Part shown: one piece after another, positions 44,905 to 54,513 of the stretch
Layout: each line of letters begins with the position of its first letter
How positions within the stretch are numbered: position 1 is the first letter of the stretch
Assembly: GCF_002368335.1 (NCBI RefSeq)
Contig: NZ_AP018288.1
Coordinates: forward strand, 7,373,752-7,437,751
Direction: 5' to 3'
Origin: Nostoc sp. NIES-4103
GTDB taxonomy: Bacteria > Cyanobacteriota > Cyanobacteriia > Cyanobacteriales > Nostocaceae
Length of the DNA stretch: 64,000 nucleotides
Notes under the pieces: model-generated
What the model was told of the DNA's origin: nothing
What the model saw: only the letters and a program-made list of their open reading frames with translations
Databases searched by the model: none
Translations under genes and position numbers: made by a program

Positions 44905-46155
44905 TTAAGCTGACTTATTCGATAGATATTGTTTTGTGACCCAGTTGTAACATAACTCGACAAAAATGCCTAGAGTACAAGTAATCATGATTACTATAGC
45001 TAAACGCAACCAGTAAAATGAAATTACAGTATTTAGAACAGTCCAAAGCCCTACAAAGATATTCATGTGTGTGAGAAAAATTCCATAAGAGTAATTCCCT
45101 AACACATCTAGCCATTTTTTCGGGATTGTCAGTATGGTCATAATTTGAAAAACAAGACAAAATTCTCCAACACCTATCAGTGCATCTGCTGGAACCCTCA
45201 AAATTGACCACATTTCAGATGATGACCAGTGACAAGCTAAGCCTAAAATCAATAAAAAAATGTGCAAACCCAACCAACGGCGCTCGAATAATAAGTTTTG
45301 AATCAGCAAATAAAAATTTGAATTTTTTTTAATATTTACCAAGTTTAAATTCTGCGATTTGAGCAGAGCGATCGCTAGTACTATCCCAAAGACAAATTCA
45401 AATAAACGTGATGGAAACAAAGCTCCTCTAAGAAGGATATCAGTTGTTAAGGTATCTAATGGTAAAAAGACAATCAATAATCGATATCCTAAAGAAAATA
45501 AAAGAGTAGCAACAAGTAATTTTGACCATCCCCAACGTTTACCAAACCAGATTAATAAAGGAAAAACTAGGTAAAGCTGAATAGAAAGACCAACATACCA
45601 CCAAGCACCATTGAGAAAAAAGTAATATTTAGAAATCACGTTCCGCAAAGTTGTCAAACTGGCAAGAATAGCTGCCCATACTGCGATTCCTCCTTGTGCA
45701 AATATTTCTTGTCCATAAGGAACATAATCAGGCTTAATCAAAACCAACCCTAAAGCTAATAAGTTAGCCAACCAGTATAAAGGTAACAAACGTAAAGCTC
45801 TCCGCTGCCAAAACAATATCACATCAGAAGAGGTAGGTTTTTGTTTAGATACCTGATATCGTTGCCACCAAGATGCAGCTAATCCAAAACCACTAGCTAT
45901 CAAAAAAAAATGAACTCCTTGCTCTCCTATCAGACATAAAGTAGACAGTAAACTCTCTACTAAACTTTTGAATCCATATTTCTGAGATGCTGCTAATATT
46001 TGAGAAAATGATGACGAGCCTTTGCTATATTGCCAAAGATGGTAAGTAACCACCATTAATATAGCCAAACCCTTAATTGTAGGTAGCATGTGGCTGAGGC
46101 GGTTATAGTTTTCCGCAAAAGGCATGGGGTTGGTTTTAGCAAAACTTATTGGCAT
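44905..46155 (-). CDS. Acyltransferase family 3 (OafA/YrhL-like)
   Basis: A 416-residue integral membrane acyltransferase with about ten helices. The N-terminal TIKGLAILMVVTYHLWQY has the family's RGLA-like motif and the conserved His. Later, LAASWWQRYQVSK and LPLYWLANLLALG are typical. Enzymes of this group O-acetylate sugars of surface glycans. It closes the glycan cluster and may decorate its product. The start at 46155 gives MPISFAKTNPMPFAENYNRL, and an ATG ten codons later is an alternative. Confidence 0.8.
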   Translation of the reverse strand: MPISFAKTNPMPFAENYNRLSHMLPTIKGLAILMVVTYHLWQYSKGSSSFSQILAASQKYGFKSLVESLLSTLCLIGEQGVHFFLIASGFGLAASWWQRYQVSKQKPTSSDVILFWQRRALRLLPLYWLANLLALGLVLIKPDYVPYGQEIFAQGGIAVWAAILASLTTLRNVISKYYFFLNGAWWYVGLSIQLYLVFPLLIWFGKRWGWSKLLVATLLFSLGYRLLIVFLPLDTLTTDILLRGALFPSRLFEFVFGIVLAIALLKSQNLNLVNIKKNSNFYLLIQNLLFERRWLGLHIFLLILGLACHWSSSEMWSILRVPADALIGVGEFCLVFQIMTILTIPKKWLDVLGNYSYGIFLTHMNIFVGLWTVLNTVISFYWLRLAIVIMITCTLGIFVELCYNWVTKQYLSNKSA

Positions 46156-46538
46156 AAATGCATAAATACAGTTACAAATGACGAAATTAAATTAATACAA
46201 ATTTTGTGGGAGGTTGCACTTGATTTCCCCACAAACTTCAGCCTGGACAGTATTTGTAAGGGCTATTGCCATTGTCAAAAGCCTTACATACCATAATTTA
46301 CCTGAATTTACTTGAATTTACCTGAATCAAAATTATTTTTTATACTTTTCAATTGGACGAAACTATGTAACTTTTGCTATAGCCACGTCACATATTTATT
46401 ACCACCAGAAAGAAAAGCTAGGAAATAGATATAGTAAGGATTTTGACAATTAAGGTTAAGTATTAAGAAGCACAGAGCAAGAGTAAAATCAACTTATTGC
46501 CAAAATGTAAAAAGTAACCTGGTTATAACTAGTGCCCT
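46156..46538. other. Intergenic region before cofH
   Basis: About 380 bp between the divergent acyltransferase and cofH. Two short repeats TTTACCTGAATT occur near 46301-46324. No gene, hairpin or repeat family is apparent. It likely holds both promoters. Confidence 0.4.
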
Positions 46539-47678
46539 GTGAAGCTTAAAACTGTTGATGCTATTCTCGACCGTGCCCTAATCGGGTGTGATGTATCCCC
46601 CGAAGAGGGAGTATTTTTGTTAAAGCAAACTGACCCCAAGGCGATCGCAGCTATTCAAATCACTGCTGACAAACTCCGCCACGCTCAAGCAGGTGATACC
46701 GTCACATACATCATTAACCGAAATATTAACTTTACTAATATTTGTGAGCAGCATTGTAGTTTTTGTGCTTTCCGTCGGGATGATGGGGATACGGGCGCTT
46801 ACTGGTTAGATTGGACGCAAATTTTAGAAAAGTCCCAAGATGCAGTAAAACGTGGTGCAACAGAAATCTGTATGCAGGGAGGATTGAATCCACAAGCGCA
46901 GATCAATGGCAAATCTTTGCCTTATTACCTGAAATTGGTAGAAACCATCAAGCAGGAATTTCCCCAAATACACCTACACGCTTTCTCTCCCCAAGAAGTT
47001 CAATTTATCGCCAGAGTTGATGGACTTGAGTATGTTGATGTGATAGCTGCTTTGCGGGATGCTGGTGTTGGTTCAATGCCAGGAACCGCTGCTGAGGTGT
47101 TGGATGATGAGGTGCGACGGGTGTTGTGTCCAGAAAAGATTAATACAGCCACTTGGCTAGAAATTATCAGCACATCTCACAGATTAGGTTTACACACCAC
47201 CAGCACCATGTTATCTGGACATATTGAAACGCCAGAACAACAAATTGGGCATTTAGAAAAATTGCGATCGCTCCAAAAAACTGCCATCAATCAAGGATAT
47301 CCAGCGCGTATCACTGAGTTTATTTTATTACCGTTTGTGGGACAAGAAGCGCCTAAATCCTTACGCCGTCGAGTCGGACGCGATCAACCGATTTTAGCTG
47401 ATGCACTGCTATTAGGGGCTGTGGCACGGATTTATTTGGGAAATTGGATTCCTAACCATCAGCCAAGTTGGGTAAAGTTGGGGCTAGCTGGGGCCACAGA
47501 AGCTTTAACTTGGGGTTGCAATGATATTGGTGGCACATTAATGGAAGAACATATCACCACAATGGCAGGTGCTTTAGGTGGTACTTGTATGGAAGTCGAA
47601 ACCTTACAAGCTGCGATCGCTTCTTTAGGACGCCCCTATCAACAACGCGATACTCTTTATCAAAAAGTTGGGAGTTAG
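46539..47678 (+). CDS. cofH: 7,8-didemethyl-8-hydroxy-5-deazariboflavin synthase subunit 2
   Basis: A radical-SAM enzyme that joins a tyrosine-derived radical to the ribityl-diaminouracil precursor in the synthesis of F0, the flavin of coenzyme F420 and of cyanobacterial DNA photolyases. The iron-sulphur cysteines are in CEQHCSFC (Cys69, Cys73, Cys76). The 379 residues are full length. The start is GTG, reading MKLKTVDAILDRAL. Its partner CofG is not in the window. A GGAGTTA tandem repeat follows directly. Confidence 0.88.
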   Translation: MKLKTVDAILDRALIGCDVSPEEGVFLLKQTDPKAIAAIQITADKLRHAQAGDTVTYIINRNINFTNICEQHCSFCAFRRDDGDTGAYWLDWTQILEKSQDAVKRGATEICMQGGLNPQAQINGKSLPYYLKLVETIKQEFPQIHLHAFSPQEVQFIARVDGLEYVDVIAALRDAGVGSMPGTAAEVLDDEVRRVLCPEKINTATWLEIISTSHRLGLHTTSTMLSGHIETPEQQIGHLEKLRSLQKTAINQGYPARITEFILLPFVGQEAPKSLRRRVGRDQPILADALLLGAVARIYLGNWIPNHQPSWVKLGLAGATEALTWGCNDIGGTLMEEHITTMAGALGGTCMEVETLQAAIASLGRPYQQRDTLYQKVGS

Positions 47679-47715
47679 GAGTTAGGAGTTAGGAGTTAGG
47701 AGTTAGGAGTTAGAA
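47669..47715. repeat. STRR: GGAGTTA run
   Basis: Six copies of GGAGTTA. The first overlaps the cofH stop codon, so the last residues of the protein (VGS) are encoded by the repeat. Confidence 0.85.
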
Positions 47716-47828
47716 GTTTTTAATTCTTTACTTAGCACTCAACACTCAGTACTCAGCACACAGCACTCTTATGATCCCCAAGACCCCAATCCAGGATAGG
47801 ATGGACGTTGATTTACGTATAGTTTCAG

Positions 47829-48233
47829 ATGATGCATATGAAACGCTATTGGTCGCGTCTGCTTGCTTTAGTTTTAGTTGTAACTATTGGTTTAATGGGT
47901 TGTTCTAGCCCCGACAGTCTGACGGGAGATTATCGCCAAGATACCTTGGCTGTAGTCAATATCATGAAACAAGCCCTACAGTTAACAGAAGATTCACCCA
48001 ACAGAGCAGCAATTCAAGCAGAAGCGCGTCAAAAAATTAATGATTTTTCAGCTCGCTACCAAAGAGCAAACTCTGTTTCCGGTCTTAGTTCTTTTACAAC
48101 TATGCGAACAGCCCTCAACTCTTTAGCAGGACATTACAGTTCTTACCCAAATCGACCCATACCACAAAAACTCAAAACTCGCCTAGAGCAAGAGTTACAG
48201 CAGGTAGAGTCTGCACTCAGGCGTGGTGCTTAA
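47829..48233 (+). CDS. psb27: Photosystem II assembly lipoprotein Psb27
   Basis: Psb27 is a thylakoid-lumen lipoprotein that binds CP43 and aids assembly and repair of the photosystem II manganese cluster. The signal peptide ends in a lipobox (IGLMGC, Cys near residue 25). The mature four-helix part is conserved (LTGDYRQDTLAVVNIMKQALQL, then FSARYQRANSVSGLSSFTTMRTALNSLAGHYSSYPNRPIP). Three ATGs (47829, 47832, 47838) are possible starts. The third gives MKRYWSRLL, the usual start. Confidence 0.9.
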   Translation: MMHMKRYWSRLLALVLVVTIGLMGCSSPDSLTGDYRQDTLAVVNIMKQALQLTEDSPNRAAIQAEARQKINDFSARYQRANSVSGLSSFTTMRTALNSLAGHYSSYPNRPIPQKLKTRLEQELQQVESALRRGA

Positions 48234-48706
48234 CTATCCACTACCCTATATTCCAACATCATGAGTCCAAAGTTTTGATTTTGGACTCATAATTAATACC
48301 GCTTCGGGTAATTAGTAAACCGTAATTAGTAAACCGTAAAGGGTTTAAAGAAATGGTTGACTTATTTACCCTGTAATGCAGTTGTATTTTTACTCGGTAC
48401 TCAGCACTGATTTGTTAATTTTAGTTAAATCCAAGTTTTAAATTTCAAATGTAGAATTTTCACTTTGATAGATGACTGTGGACACAACGCCATTGTAATA
48501 AGCAACAAAATAAGCAGCTGTTGTATTCGTGGGATATTGCGCCAGTATTTTGCATAACTTAATTTAATAAAAAATCAGGCAACAGCAATAGGGGTTTAGG
48601 AGTCTTGAAAAAGTAGGCTTCAAAACCCTTATTTATGATGTATAACATTTGATACATGTCATCCCCAGTTATCTGATATCGGCTTGCAATCAAAGATAGT
48701 AAATGA
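48234..48706. other. Intergenic region after psb27
   Basis: No gene seen. Shortly after the psb27 stop the segments GAGTCCAAAGTTTT and TTTTGGACTC form an imperfect hairpin (about 48263-48288) that may be the psb27 terminator. The rest is AT-rich with two copies of TAATTAGTAAACCGTAA. Confidence 0.4.
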
Positions 48707-48851
48707 GCGTGAGTTCGACAAGTACTGTTTTGACCTCTCCCCCGGCCCCTCTCCTACAAGGAGAGGGGAGTAAAACCCCTATTTTTTCGTTCCTCCTCCC
48801 TCTCCTACAAGGAGAGGGAGGACGGGAGGGAGAGGTTTATCTAACTCACGT
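48707..48851. mobile_element. MITE, ACGTGAGTTCGA family, copy 2
   Basis: A 145-bp element of the same length as the one at 2743-2887 and clearly homologous over its whole span (for example CCCCCGGCCCCTCTCCTACA in both). Its ends are GCGTGAGTTCGA and TCTAACTCACGT. The direct repeats TAAATGA at 48700-48706 and 48852-48858 flank it, giving a target duplication of 7 bp. It lies in the psb27/GH10-like intergenic region. Confidence 0.75.
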
Positions 48852-48993
48852 TAAATGAGCATGGAAAACAGGGGAATAGGGAAACAGGGGAGCAAATCTT
48901 TCTACCTCATCTCCCTCATGTCTAAATGCTACTTCTGTTGGCAACTGATTATGAATTGTGGTTGATGATTGATTTGTCCTTCTACTTTTAGGT

Positions 48994-50493
48994 ATGTCTA
49001 ACCGTCCCTTGAATCTTGCAAGACCAATGTTATTTTGGCAACGCTTGTTTGCTGCCGTTTTCAGCAGTATTCTCTTGATTCCCAACGTTGGGAGTCGGTC
49101 AGCCGAGGCGCAGATAACACAGTACTGCCAATTATCAACAGCGGCAACGCGAACAAAAGAAAACCTACGTTTGTCAGCCCTAAAAGGTGATAAAGATGCT
49201 CAGAGTCGCTACCAGCAGTTATTGAAAAAACACGCACAGCAATTACAAGAATGCCGTAATCGTACTTGGCCACAAGTCCAAGCTCTTTGGTTACGCTTGT
49301 ATCCCTGTGACATTAAGCCAGGGTCGCTCGATCAAATTATGGATCGGATTGTCAACCGTGGCTATAACCAAGTTTATGTAGAAGTTTTCTATGATGGGCA
49401 GGTACTATTACCAGCCGCAGCCAACCCAACGGTTTGGCCTTCTGTGATTCGCACCCAAGGAACAGAAAAAGTTGATTTACTTTCTCTAGCGATTCAAAAA
49501 GGGCGGCAACGTGGCTTAAAAGTTTATGCTTGGATGTATACCATAAACTTCGGCTATACTTACGCCCAACGTCCAGATAGAGAAGCGGCGATCGCTCGCA
49601 ATGGTAAAGGTCAAACAAGCTTATATGTAGTAGATAACGGCTCTCAAGTATTTATTGACCCCTACAACGAGCAAGCTAAACGCGACTACTTTCGCATGGT
49701 ACAAGAAGTAGTGCGCCGTCGCCCCGATGGAATACTATTTGACTATATCCGCTATCCCAGGCAAGCAGGAACTGATTCACTCGCCACCAAAGTCACCGAT
49801 TTATGGCTATATAGTCCAGCCACCCAAGAAGCTTTATTTCGACGCGCACAGAATTATAAAGGATTGGAGTTAATTCGGCGTTTTTTGAGTAAGGGATATA
49901 TCACCGCAGGAGATATCAGTGAAGTGGGTAAACTTTATCCTCAAGAAGGTGAACCCATGTGGCAAGGTCGCATCCCACCCCCAGCCTCAAAATCAATCCT
50001 TTCTCCTAGCGACAGACAAGCACTTTTGCAAACAGAGTTGTGGCAACTTTCAGTTGCCCATGCCATGCAAGGTATTTTGGATTTTGTCGCCTTAGCCAGT
50101 TACCCAGCACAGCAAGTAGGAATCCCTTCTGGGGTGGTATTTTTCCCTGATGGCAACCAAACTGTAGGTCGAGGGTATGATTCTCGCTTGCAGCCTTGGG
50201 ATAGGTTCCCTAGTTCTTTACAGTGGCATCCTATGTCTTATGCAACTTGCGGTAATGTTAATTGTATAGTGCCGCAAGTGCGACGGGTTGTGAGTGTCGC
50301 CAAACAAGGTACACAAGTGATTCCAGCTTTAGCTGGTAACTGGGGACAATCGGTGAGTAATCGTCCACCACTAGAAGTACAAATGCAAGCACTTCGTCAA
50401 CTTGCCCCTCAACTTAAGGGAGTCAGCCATTTTGCCTATTCTTGGCAATATCCTCAAAATGATAGCGATCGCAAATTCTGTCGCGTCCGCTAA
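48994..50493 (+). CDS. Family 10 glycosylhydrolase-like exported protein
   Basis: A 499-residue protein with a signal peptide (end near SAEAQ) and a GH10-like (GHL10) barrel. ALWLRLYPCDIKPGSLDQIMDRIVNRGYNQVYVEVFYDG and RGLKVYAWMYTINFGYTYA mark the first strands. RPDGILFDYIRYPRQAG carries the acidic residue of the barrel. Members are found widely in cyanobacteria with no defined substrate, probably a surface or wall glycan. The MITE lies in its upstream region. Confidence 0.75.
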   Translation: MSNRPLNLARPMLFWQRLFAAVFSSILLIPNVGSRSAEAQITQYCQLSTAATRTKENLRLSALKGDKDAQSRYQQLLKKHAQQLQECRNRTWPQVQALWLRLYPCDIKPGSLDQIMDRIVNRGYNQVYVEVFYDGQVLLPAAANPTVWPSVIRTQGTEKVDLLSLAIQKGRQRGLKVYAWMYTINFGYTYAQRPDREAAIARNGKGQTSLYVVDNGSQVFIDPYNEQAKRDYFRMVQEVVRRRPDGILFDYIRYPRQAGTDSLATKVTDLWLYSPATQEALFRRAQNYKGLELIRRFLSKGYITAGDISEVGKLYPQEGEPMWQGRIPPPASKSILSPSDRQALLQTELWQLSVAHAMQGILDFVALASYPAQQVGIPSGVVFFPDGNQTVGRGYDSRLQPWDRFPSSLQWHPMSYATCGNVNCIVPQVRRVVSVAKQGTQVIPALAGNWGQSVSNRPPLEVQMQALRQLAPQLKGVSHFAYSWQYPQNDSDRKFCRVR

Positions 50494-50542
50494 TCATTGA
50501 CAGTAGATAAACAGGGGATTCAGAAGTAAATTTTATCAAGAA

Positions 50543-50700
50543 AGAATTCAGGAGTCAGGAGCCAGAATTCAGGCGCGAATTCTGTGCGAAGCCGCGGATG
50601 GATAAATGGGTTTAAGACCCCCACCAAATTGAAAATTTGATGGTCTTCAATCAGTCGCGGGTCTGAATCCCCGACTGATTTATTCTGACTCCTGAATTCT
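50543..50700. mobile_element. 158-bp structured element with perfect 16-bp inverted ends
   Basis: AGAATTCAGGAGTCAG (50543-50558) and its exact complement (50685-50700) bound an element with two inner hairpins. One pairs AAGACCCCCACCAAATT with AATTTGATGGTCTT. The other pairs AATCAGTCGCGG with CCCCGACTGATT. It has no gene. Three nested stems suggest a folded repeat or a non-autonomous mobile element. Confidence 0.6.
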
Positions 50701-50864
50701 GACACCGCTGAATTCTTCTTCAATCTGTAATTTCCCTGCTATTTTTGAATTTACGCATTGATAGAGAAGCCAAAATAGCAAATATGATTTTTAAGGTTTA
50801 TATGGCAAAGTGCTATGAAGATGGCTATTTTAAAGATAGAGGATAATTTTGAAGAGGTAGAGGG

Positions 50865-51479
50865 ATGGCTTACAGTGATTTCAGCCTTGCAAAAGTTAAA
50901 AATGATTTTACCTTAACTTTAGATGAAAGCCACAATCTCTTTGCTGATACCAAACCAGTATTACCATCTGCAACTTTAAAAACTCTTCTTAGTGATTATA
51001 TTCCCTTGGCCACATCTATTTCTACCGAAAAAGCTAGGTCTGAGTTTTTAATTGCACCAATTTTAGCCGAAGTTAGACGATTATTAAATAATCAAATTTC
51101 TCTGTTTTCGGGTAATGAGTTTAATGTTGATATTCAAAGAGGCTTACAAGGGTTTTGTGATTATATTATTAGCGGCTCTAAAGAGCAATTATATATTACT
51201 GCTCCCGTAACTATTATATTTGAAGCTAAAAAAGAAGATATTATTGGTGGTCTTGGTCAATGTGTGGCGGCGATGGTTGCGGCACAATTGTTTAATCAAA
51301 ACAAAGGTAATAAAGTTGAGCGCATTTATGGTTCTGTGACTACTGGAACTAACTGGAAGTTTTTATTTTTAGAAGGCACAATTGTTTATATTGATGAGAT
51401 TGAATACTATATTAAAGAAGTTGATAAGATTTTAGGGATTTTGCTGCAACCTTTCCAACCTGTTTTAATTGCTGTTTAA
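50865..51479 (+). CDS. Nuclease-fold-like hypothetical protein
   Basis: A 204-residue protein of unknown role, found I believe in many cyanobacteria. Its centre reads GFCDYIISGS, then VTIIFEAKKEDIIGGLGQCVAAMVAAQLFN. The D-x(n)-E-x-K pattern and the helix after it resemble a PD-(D/E)XK core. The function has not been shown for this protein. A possible ribosome binding site (AGAGG) precedes the ATG. Confidence 0.6.
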   Translation: MAYSDFSLAKVKNDFTLTLDESHNLFADTKPVLPSATLKTLLSDYIPLATSISTEKARSEFLIAPILAEVRRLLNNQISLFSGNEFNVDIQRGLQGFCDYIISGSKEQLYITAPVTIIFEAKKEDIIGGLGQCVAAMVAAQLFNQNKGNKVERIYGSVTTGTNWKFLFLEGTIVYIDEIEYYIKEVDKILGILLQPFQPVLIAV

Positions 51480-51546
51480 TTATAAAAGACAAGAATTCAC
51501 AGGCTTAGTCGTTAATAAAGCATCGACAATAGACCTGTTGCAAAAG

Positions 51547-52131
51547 TCATTCTTGGCGTTCTTTTCTTAGCGTCTTTGCGACAATAGCAGCAAAAGGGTT
51601 CGTGTCTATTAATTCTTCTTCCATCGCCCAATTACAGCAAGCTTTGAACTGAGTTAGATAACGTTTGGCAGCATCTGGAGTTAAATTTGCTATGAGATAA
51701 TCTCGAATAGCGGATACTTCATCTAGCGATCGCGTGGGTAACTTAGCAATGTGATTCCGATGCTTGGTAAAGTCTTTGGCATAGGTACTAGGGCTAATTT
51801 GCGGTTTTTTAAACTCGCTATACCTGTCCCAAAGTTGGTCTAACTGAGGTTGAGGCTTCTTCTTTATGGGTGTAATGGGTGTAATCGTACTTAGCGCAGA
51901 TTGAGGTTGGTACTTTTCTAGAGTTAAGTCCAATCGTTCACAGAGTATATCTTTCTTAATCTCAGATGCCTTAAGTTCAGCCAATTTTCGGTTATTTGGG
52001 GTATCTGCTAAACCAGTAGAGATGTAATAACGCTTGCCTCTATATCTAAACCGCAAGTGCTACTGATCGTTAGAGTTAATGATCGAGACAGAACCCTTAG
52101 ATGCCCACCCTGTAGGAGTTTTGGGGAACAT
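51547..52131 (-). pseudogene. Truncated phage-type integrase with in-frame stop
   Basis: From ATG 52131 the frame reads MFPKTPTGWASKGSVSIINS, hits TAG at 52060-52062, and continues HLRFRYRGKRYYISTGLADTP. That is the arm-binding N-terminal domain of a tyrosine recombinase. A helical core-binding domain follows (TPDAAKRYLTQFKACCNWA). The frame ends at 51547, before the catalytic Arg-His-Arg-Tyr domain. So it is a relic with two lesions. It lies about 350 bp from tRNA-Phe, a classic integration site. Confidence 0.8.
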
Positions 52132-52239
52132 AACTTTATAAGGTGTAATTACTCCTCTGCTCTATCGCTTTTACACCCAATTTACACCCATTTGTTGTCT
52201 AAAGGTATCCAAAAATGTCTAAAAGCCCTTTCCAATTTA

Positions 52240-52392
52240 ACGTGAGTTCGATGAACCTCTCCCCAACCCCTCTCCGACACAGAGAGGGGCTTTAACATCT
52301 TAGGTAAAGAACGAAAAATCAAGCTTCTTAAGCCTCTCTCCTGAAAGGAGAGAGGTTTGGAGAGGGGTCTTTTAAATCTGTCGAACTCACGT
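52240..52392. mobile_element. MITE, ACGTGAGTTCGA family, copy 3
   Basis: A 153-bp element with perfect 12-bp ends, ACGTGAGTTCGA and TCGAACTCACGT. It shares the left interior with the truncated copy at 18340. The flanks CAATTTA and AAATTTA match at 6 of 7 positions, in line with an old target duplication. It lies between the integrase relic and tRNA-Phe. Confidence 0.7.
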
Positions 52393-52435
52393 AAATTTAG
52401 AACATTTGTTCTATCAAATCGGGATTTATAAAGTA

Positions 52436-52470
52436 AAAACCCTTGCAAACTAATGGTTTGCAAGGGTTTT
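52436..52470 (-). terminator. tRNA-Phe terminator
   Basis: AAAACCCTTGCAAAC and its exact complement form a 15-bp stem with a 5-base loop, just after the tRNA gene on the minus strand. Confidence 0.8.
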
Positions 52471-52477
52471 AATTAAG

Positions 52478-52550
<73 letters not shown>

Positions 52551-52627
52551 TGGGCTTTTTTCTTTGCCACGATTACTTAATGTAGCAAAGATATAAGGGT
52601 TTGGCAAGAGCTTGCATAAAAAAAATT

Positions 52628-53497
52628 TTATGTCGTTTTCAACCCCAACTTCACCCACATGAAAACAGCTATAAATATGAGAAACTGAACAAGAACAATA
52701 CTAGGGCCAGAAGCTAGGTTAAAAATACCCGAAACCATTATGCCAGCAAGGCTGGTAGTAAAACCAAATATCACCGACATGATGAGAAAGCGGCTAAAGT
52801 GGTGACTCATCAGTTTGGCTGTAGAGGCGGGAATCACCAAAAATGCATTCACCAGTAAAACACCGACAGCTTTAATTGCTACGGCAACGGCTAGTGAAAG
52901 CAAGACCACAAACCCATAGCGATACAATTGAACGGGAATGCCTTGAACTTGTGCCACGTCGGGGTTAAGGGTCAACAAAATCTGCTGGCGTAGGGTTGAT
53001 AGTAAGAATATGCTGCCGCCAAGAAGCACGAGCAGGGTCAAAATTAAATCTGTAGAATCAATAGCGAGAATATCGCCAAACAAGACTCTCATCAAATTAC
53101 CGCGATAACCTTTGATGAGGCTGGTAAGAATCATACCAATTGCCAATGCCCCCGATAGCACTATACTCAGAACGCTATCGCTAGCTAAATCTGTTTTATC
53201 GATAAAGTAAAGAACAACAACACCAAACACTAAGGTAAAAGGTAACAGCATCCAAGTAGGATTTAACTGTAGTAACACGCCTAATGCTACGCCTACTAAC
53301 GCTGCATGACCTACAGCATGGCTGAAAAACGATAGCTGGCGCAACGTTACGAAACTGCCAAGTAAGCCCCCAAGTATTCCCATTAATACAGCACCTGCGA
53401 TCGCACGCTGCATATATGGGAATTGCAACAAATTCACCAAGTCATTGCCATTAATAACGGCTAGTCCAGATATTTGGCAATCAAAATATAAATACAT
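52628..53497 (-). CDS. Metal ABC transporter permease (ZnuB/MntB-like)
   Basis: A 289-residue inner-membrane permease of the ABC-3 family with about eight helices (for example AIAGAVLMGILGGLLGSFVTLRQLSFFSHAVGHAALVGVALGV). It forms the channel of a zinc or manganese importer with the ATPase at 53734 and the binding protein at 54611. The start at 53497 gives MYLYFDCQISGL, and MQRAIAGAVL is an alternative. It is the last gene of a minus-strand cluster with unusually large, repeat-filled gaps. Confidence 0.87.
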   Translation of the reverse strand: MYLYFDCQISGLAVINGNDLVNLLQFPYMQRAIAGAVLMGILGGLLGSFVTLRQLSFFSHAVGHAALVGVALGVLLQLNPTWMLLPFTLVFGVVVLYFIDKTDLASDSVLSIVLSGALAIGMILTSLIKGYRGNLMRVLFGDILAIDSTDLILTLLVLLGGSIFLLSTLRQQILLTLNPDVAQVQGIPVQLYRYGFVVLLSLAVAVAIKAVGVLLVNAFLVIPASTAKLMSHHFSRFLIMSVIFGFTTSLAGIMVSGIFNLASGPSIVLVQFLIFIAVFMWVKLGLKTT

Positions 53498-53513
53498 ACG
53501 TCACTTTGTACAC

Positions 53514-53646
53514 ATAATACCAATAAGACTTACGCAAAAAATCTCTCAAACTCTCATTTCTCCGTGTCCTCTGTGTCTCTGTGGTTCGTTTTTCCATGAC
53601 CCATTGCGTAAGTCCTGACCAATTCATAATTTGCAATTGGTATTAT
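53514..53646. mobile_element. Nested inverted-repeat element between permease and ATPase genes
   Basis: Outer arms ATAATACCAAT (53514-53524) and ATTGGTATTAT (53636-53646) are exact complements. Inner arms GACTTACGCAA (53527-53537) and TTGCGTAAGTC (53604-53614) are too. The two pairs bound 133 and 88 bp. It looks like one mobile repeat within or beside another. Confidence 0.55.
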
Positions 53647-53694
53647 GAATTTTGAATTAAAAGCTCTACACCCAATCAAAGAGTTATAAATTTT

Positions 53695-53735
53695 TAACTC
53701 CTAACTCCTAACTCCTAACTCCTAACTCCTAACTC
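53695..53735. repeat. STRR: CTAACTC run
   Basis: Five to six tandem copies of CTAACTC directly after the ATPase gene. Similar runs (GTCATTT at about 54525-54570 and CTAACTC at about 54586-54613) fill the gap to the binding-protein gene. Confidence 0.8.
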
Positions 53736-54513
53736 AATTATGGTGATGCTGGTAACGACTAAAGCTTGGCCCGTAGGTTGCTAAGAGGTTTTGGGGTGAA
53801 AGAGCAATTTCTGGCTGACCAGTACAAACAACAGTTTGATTGAGGCAAAGAACGCGATCGCAATGGCGGCTTACCATATCAATATCATGGGAAACCTGTA
53901 GCACTGTCCAACCTTCTTCCCGCTTTAATTCATTTAGTAAAGTATAAAAATCTGCTGTACCTTGGACATCTACCCCAGCAAAGGCTTCATCTAATATCAA
54001 AAGTTTTCGAGGCATCACCAAACAATAAGCTAGTAACACCCGTTTAAGTTGACCACCGCTAAGAGAACCAATAGCTTGATGTCGCAGATGATAAGCATCT
54101 GTTCGCTGTAAAGCTTCTACTACTGCTGCTGATTTTTCTCGATCTTGTCTCCACAGTTTTTGAAAAAATGAATTTCCTCTTTTGTCTGCAAGCGTCCATC
54201 CCAGTCCTACTAATTCACTGACAGAAAGAGGAAAGCTGCGGTCAAAAATAAAATTTTGTGGCATGTAACCTAAGAAATGACGCAAATTTTCCAGCCTGGA
54301 AATTGGACGACCAAATATTTCAATCTTGCCAGTAATACGCGGAATCAGTTCTAAAACCGCTTTTACTAAAGTACTTTTACCAGCACCGTTAGGCCCAACT
54401 ATTGCTGTATCTGTCCCAGGCAACAATTCAAAGGAGACATCCCGAACAGCTAGGTAACTGCCTTGATATACAGTTAATCCCTCTACTTTTAAAATAGGAA
54501 TTTCAGCAGTCAT
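53734..54513 (-). CDS. Metal ABC transporter ATP-binding protein (ZnuC/MntA-like)
   Basis: The ATPase of the importer, 259 residues. Visible motifs are Walker A GPNGAGKST (residues 39-47), Q-loop YMPQNF, the signature LSGGQLKRV, Walker B LLILDEAFAG and the switch VSHD. It powers import through the permease at 52628 and is preceded by the substrate-binding gene at 54611. Spacers carry tandem repeats, but same-strand order suggests one operon. Confidence 0.9.
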   Translation of the reverse strand: MTAEIPILKVEGLTVYQGSYLAVRDVSFELLPGTDTAIVGPNGAGKSTLVKAVLELIPRITGKIEIFGRPISRLENLRHFLGYMPQNFIFDRSFPLSVSELVGLGWTLADKRGNSFFQKLWRQDREKSAAVVEALQRTDAYHLRHQAIGSLSGGQLKRVLLAYCLVMPRKLLILDEAFAGVDVQGTADFYTLLNELKREEGWTVLQVSHDIDMVSRHCDRVLCLNQTVVCTGQPEIALSPQNLLATYGPSFSRYQHHHN

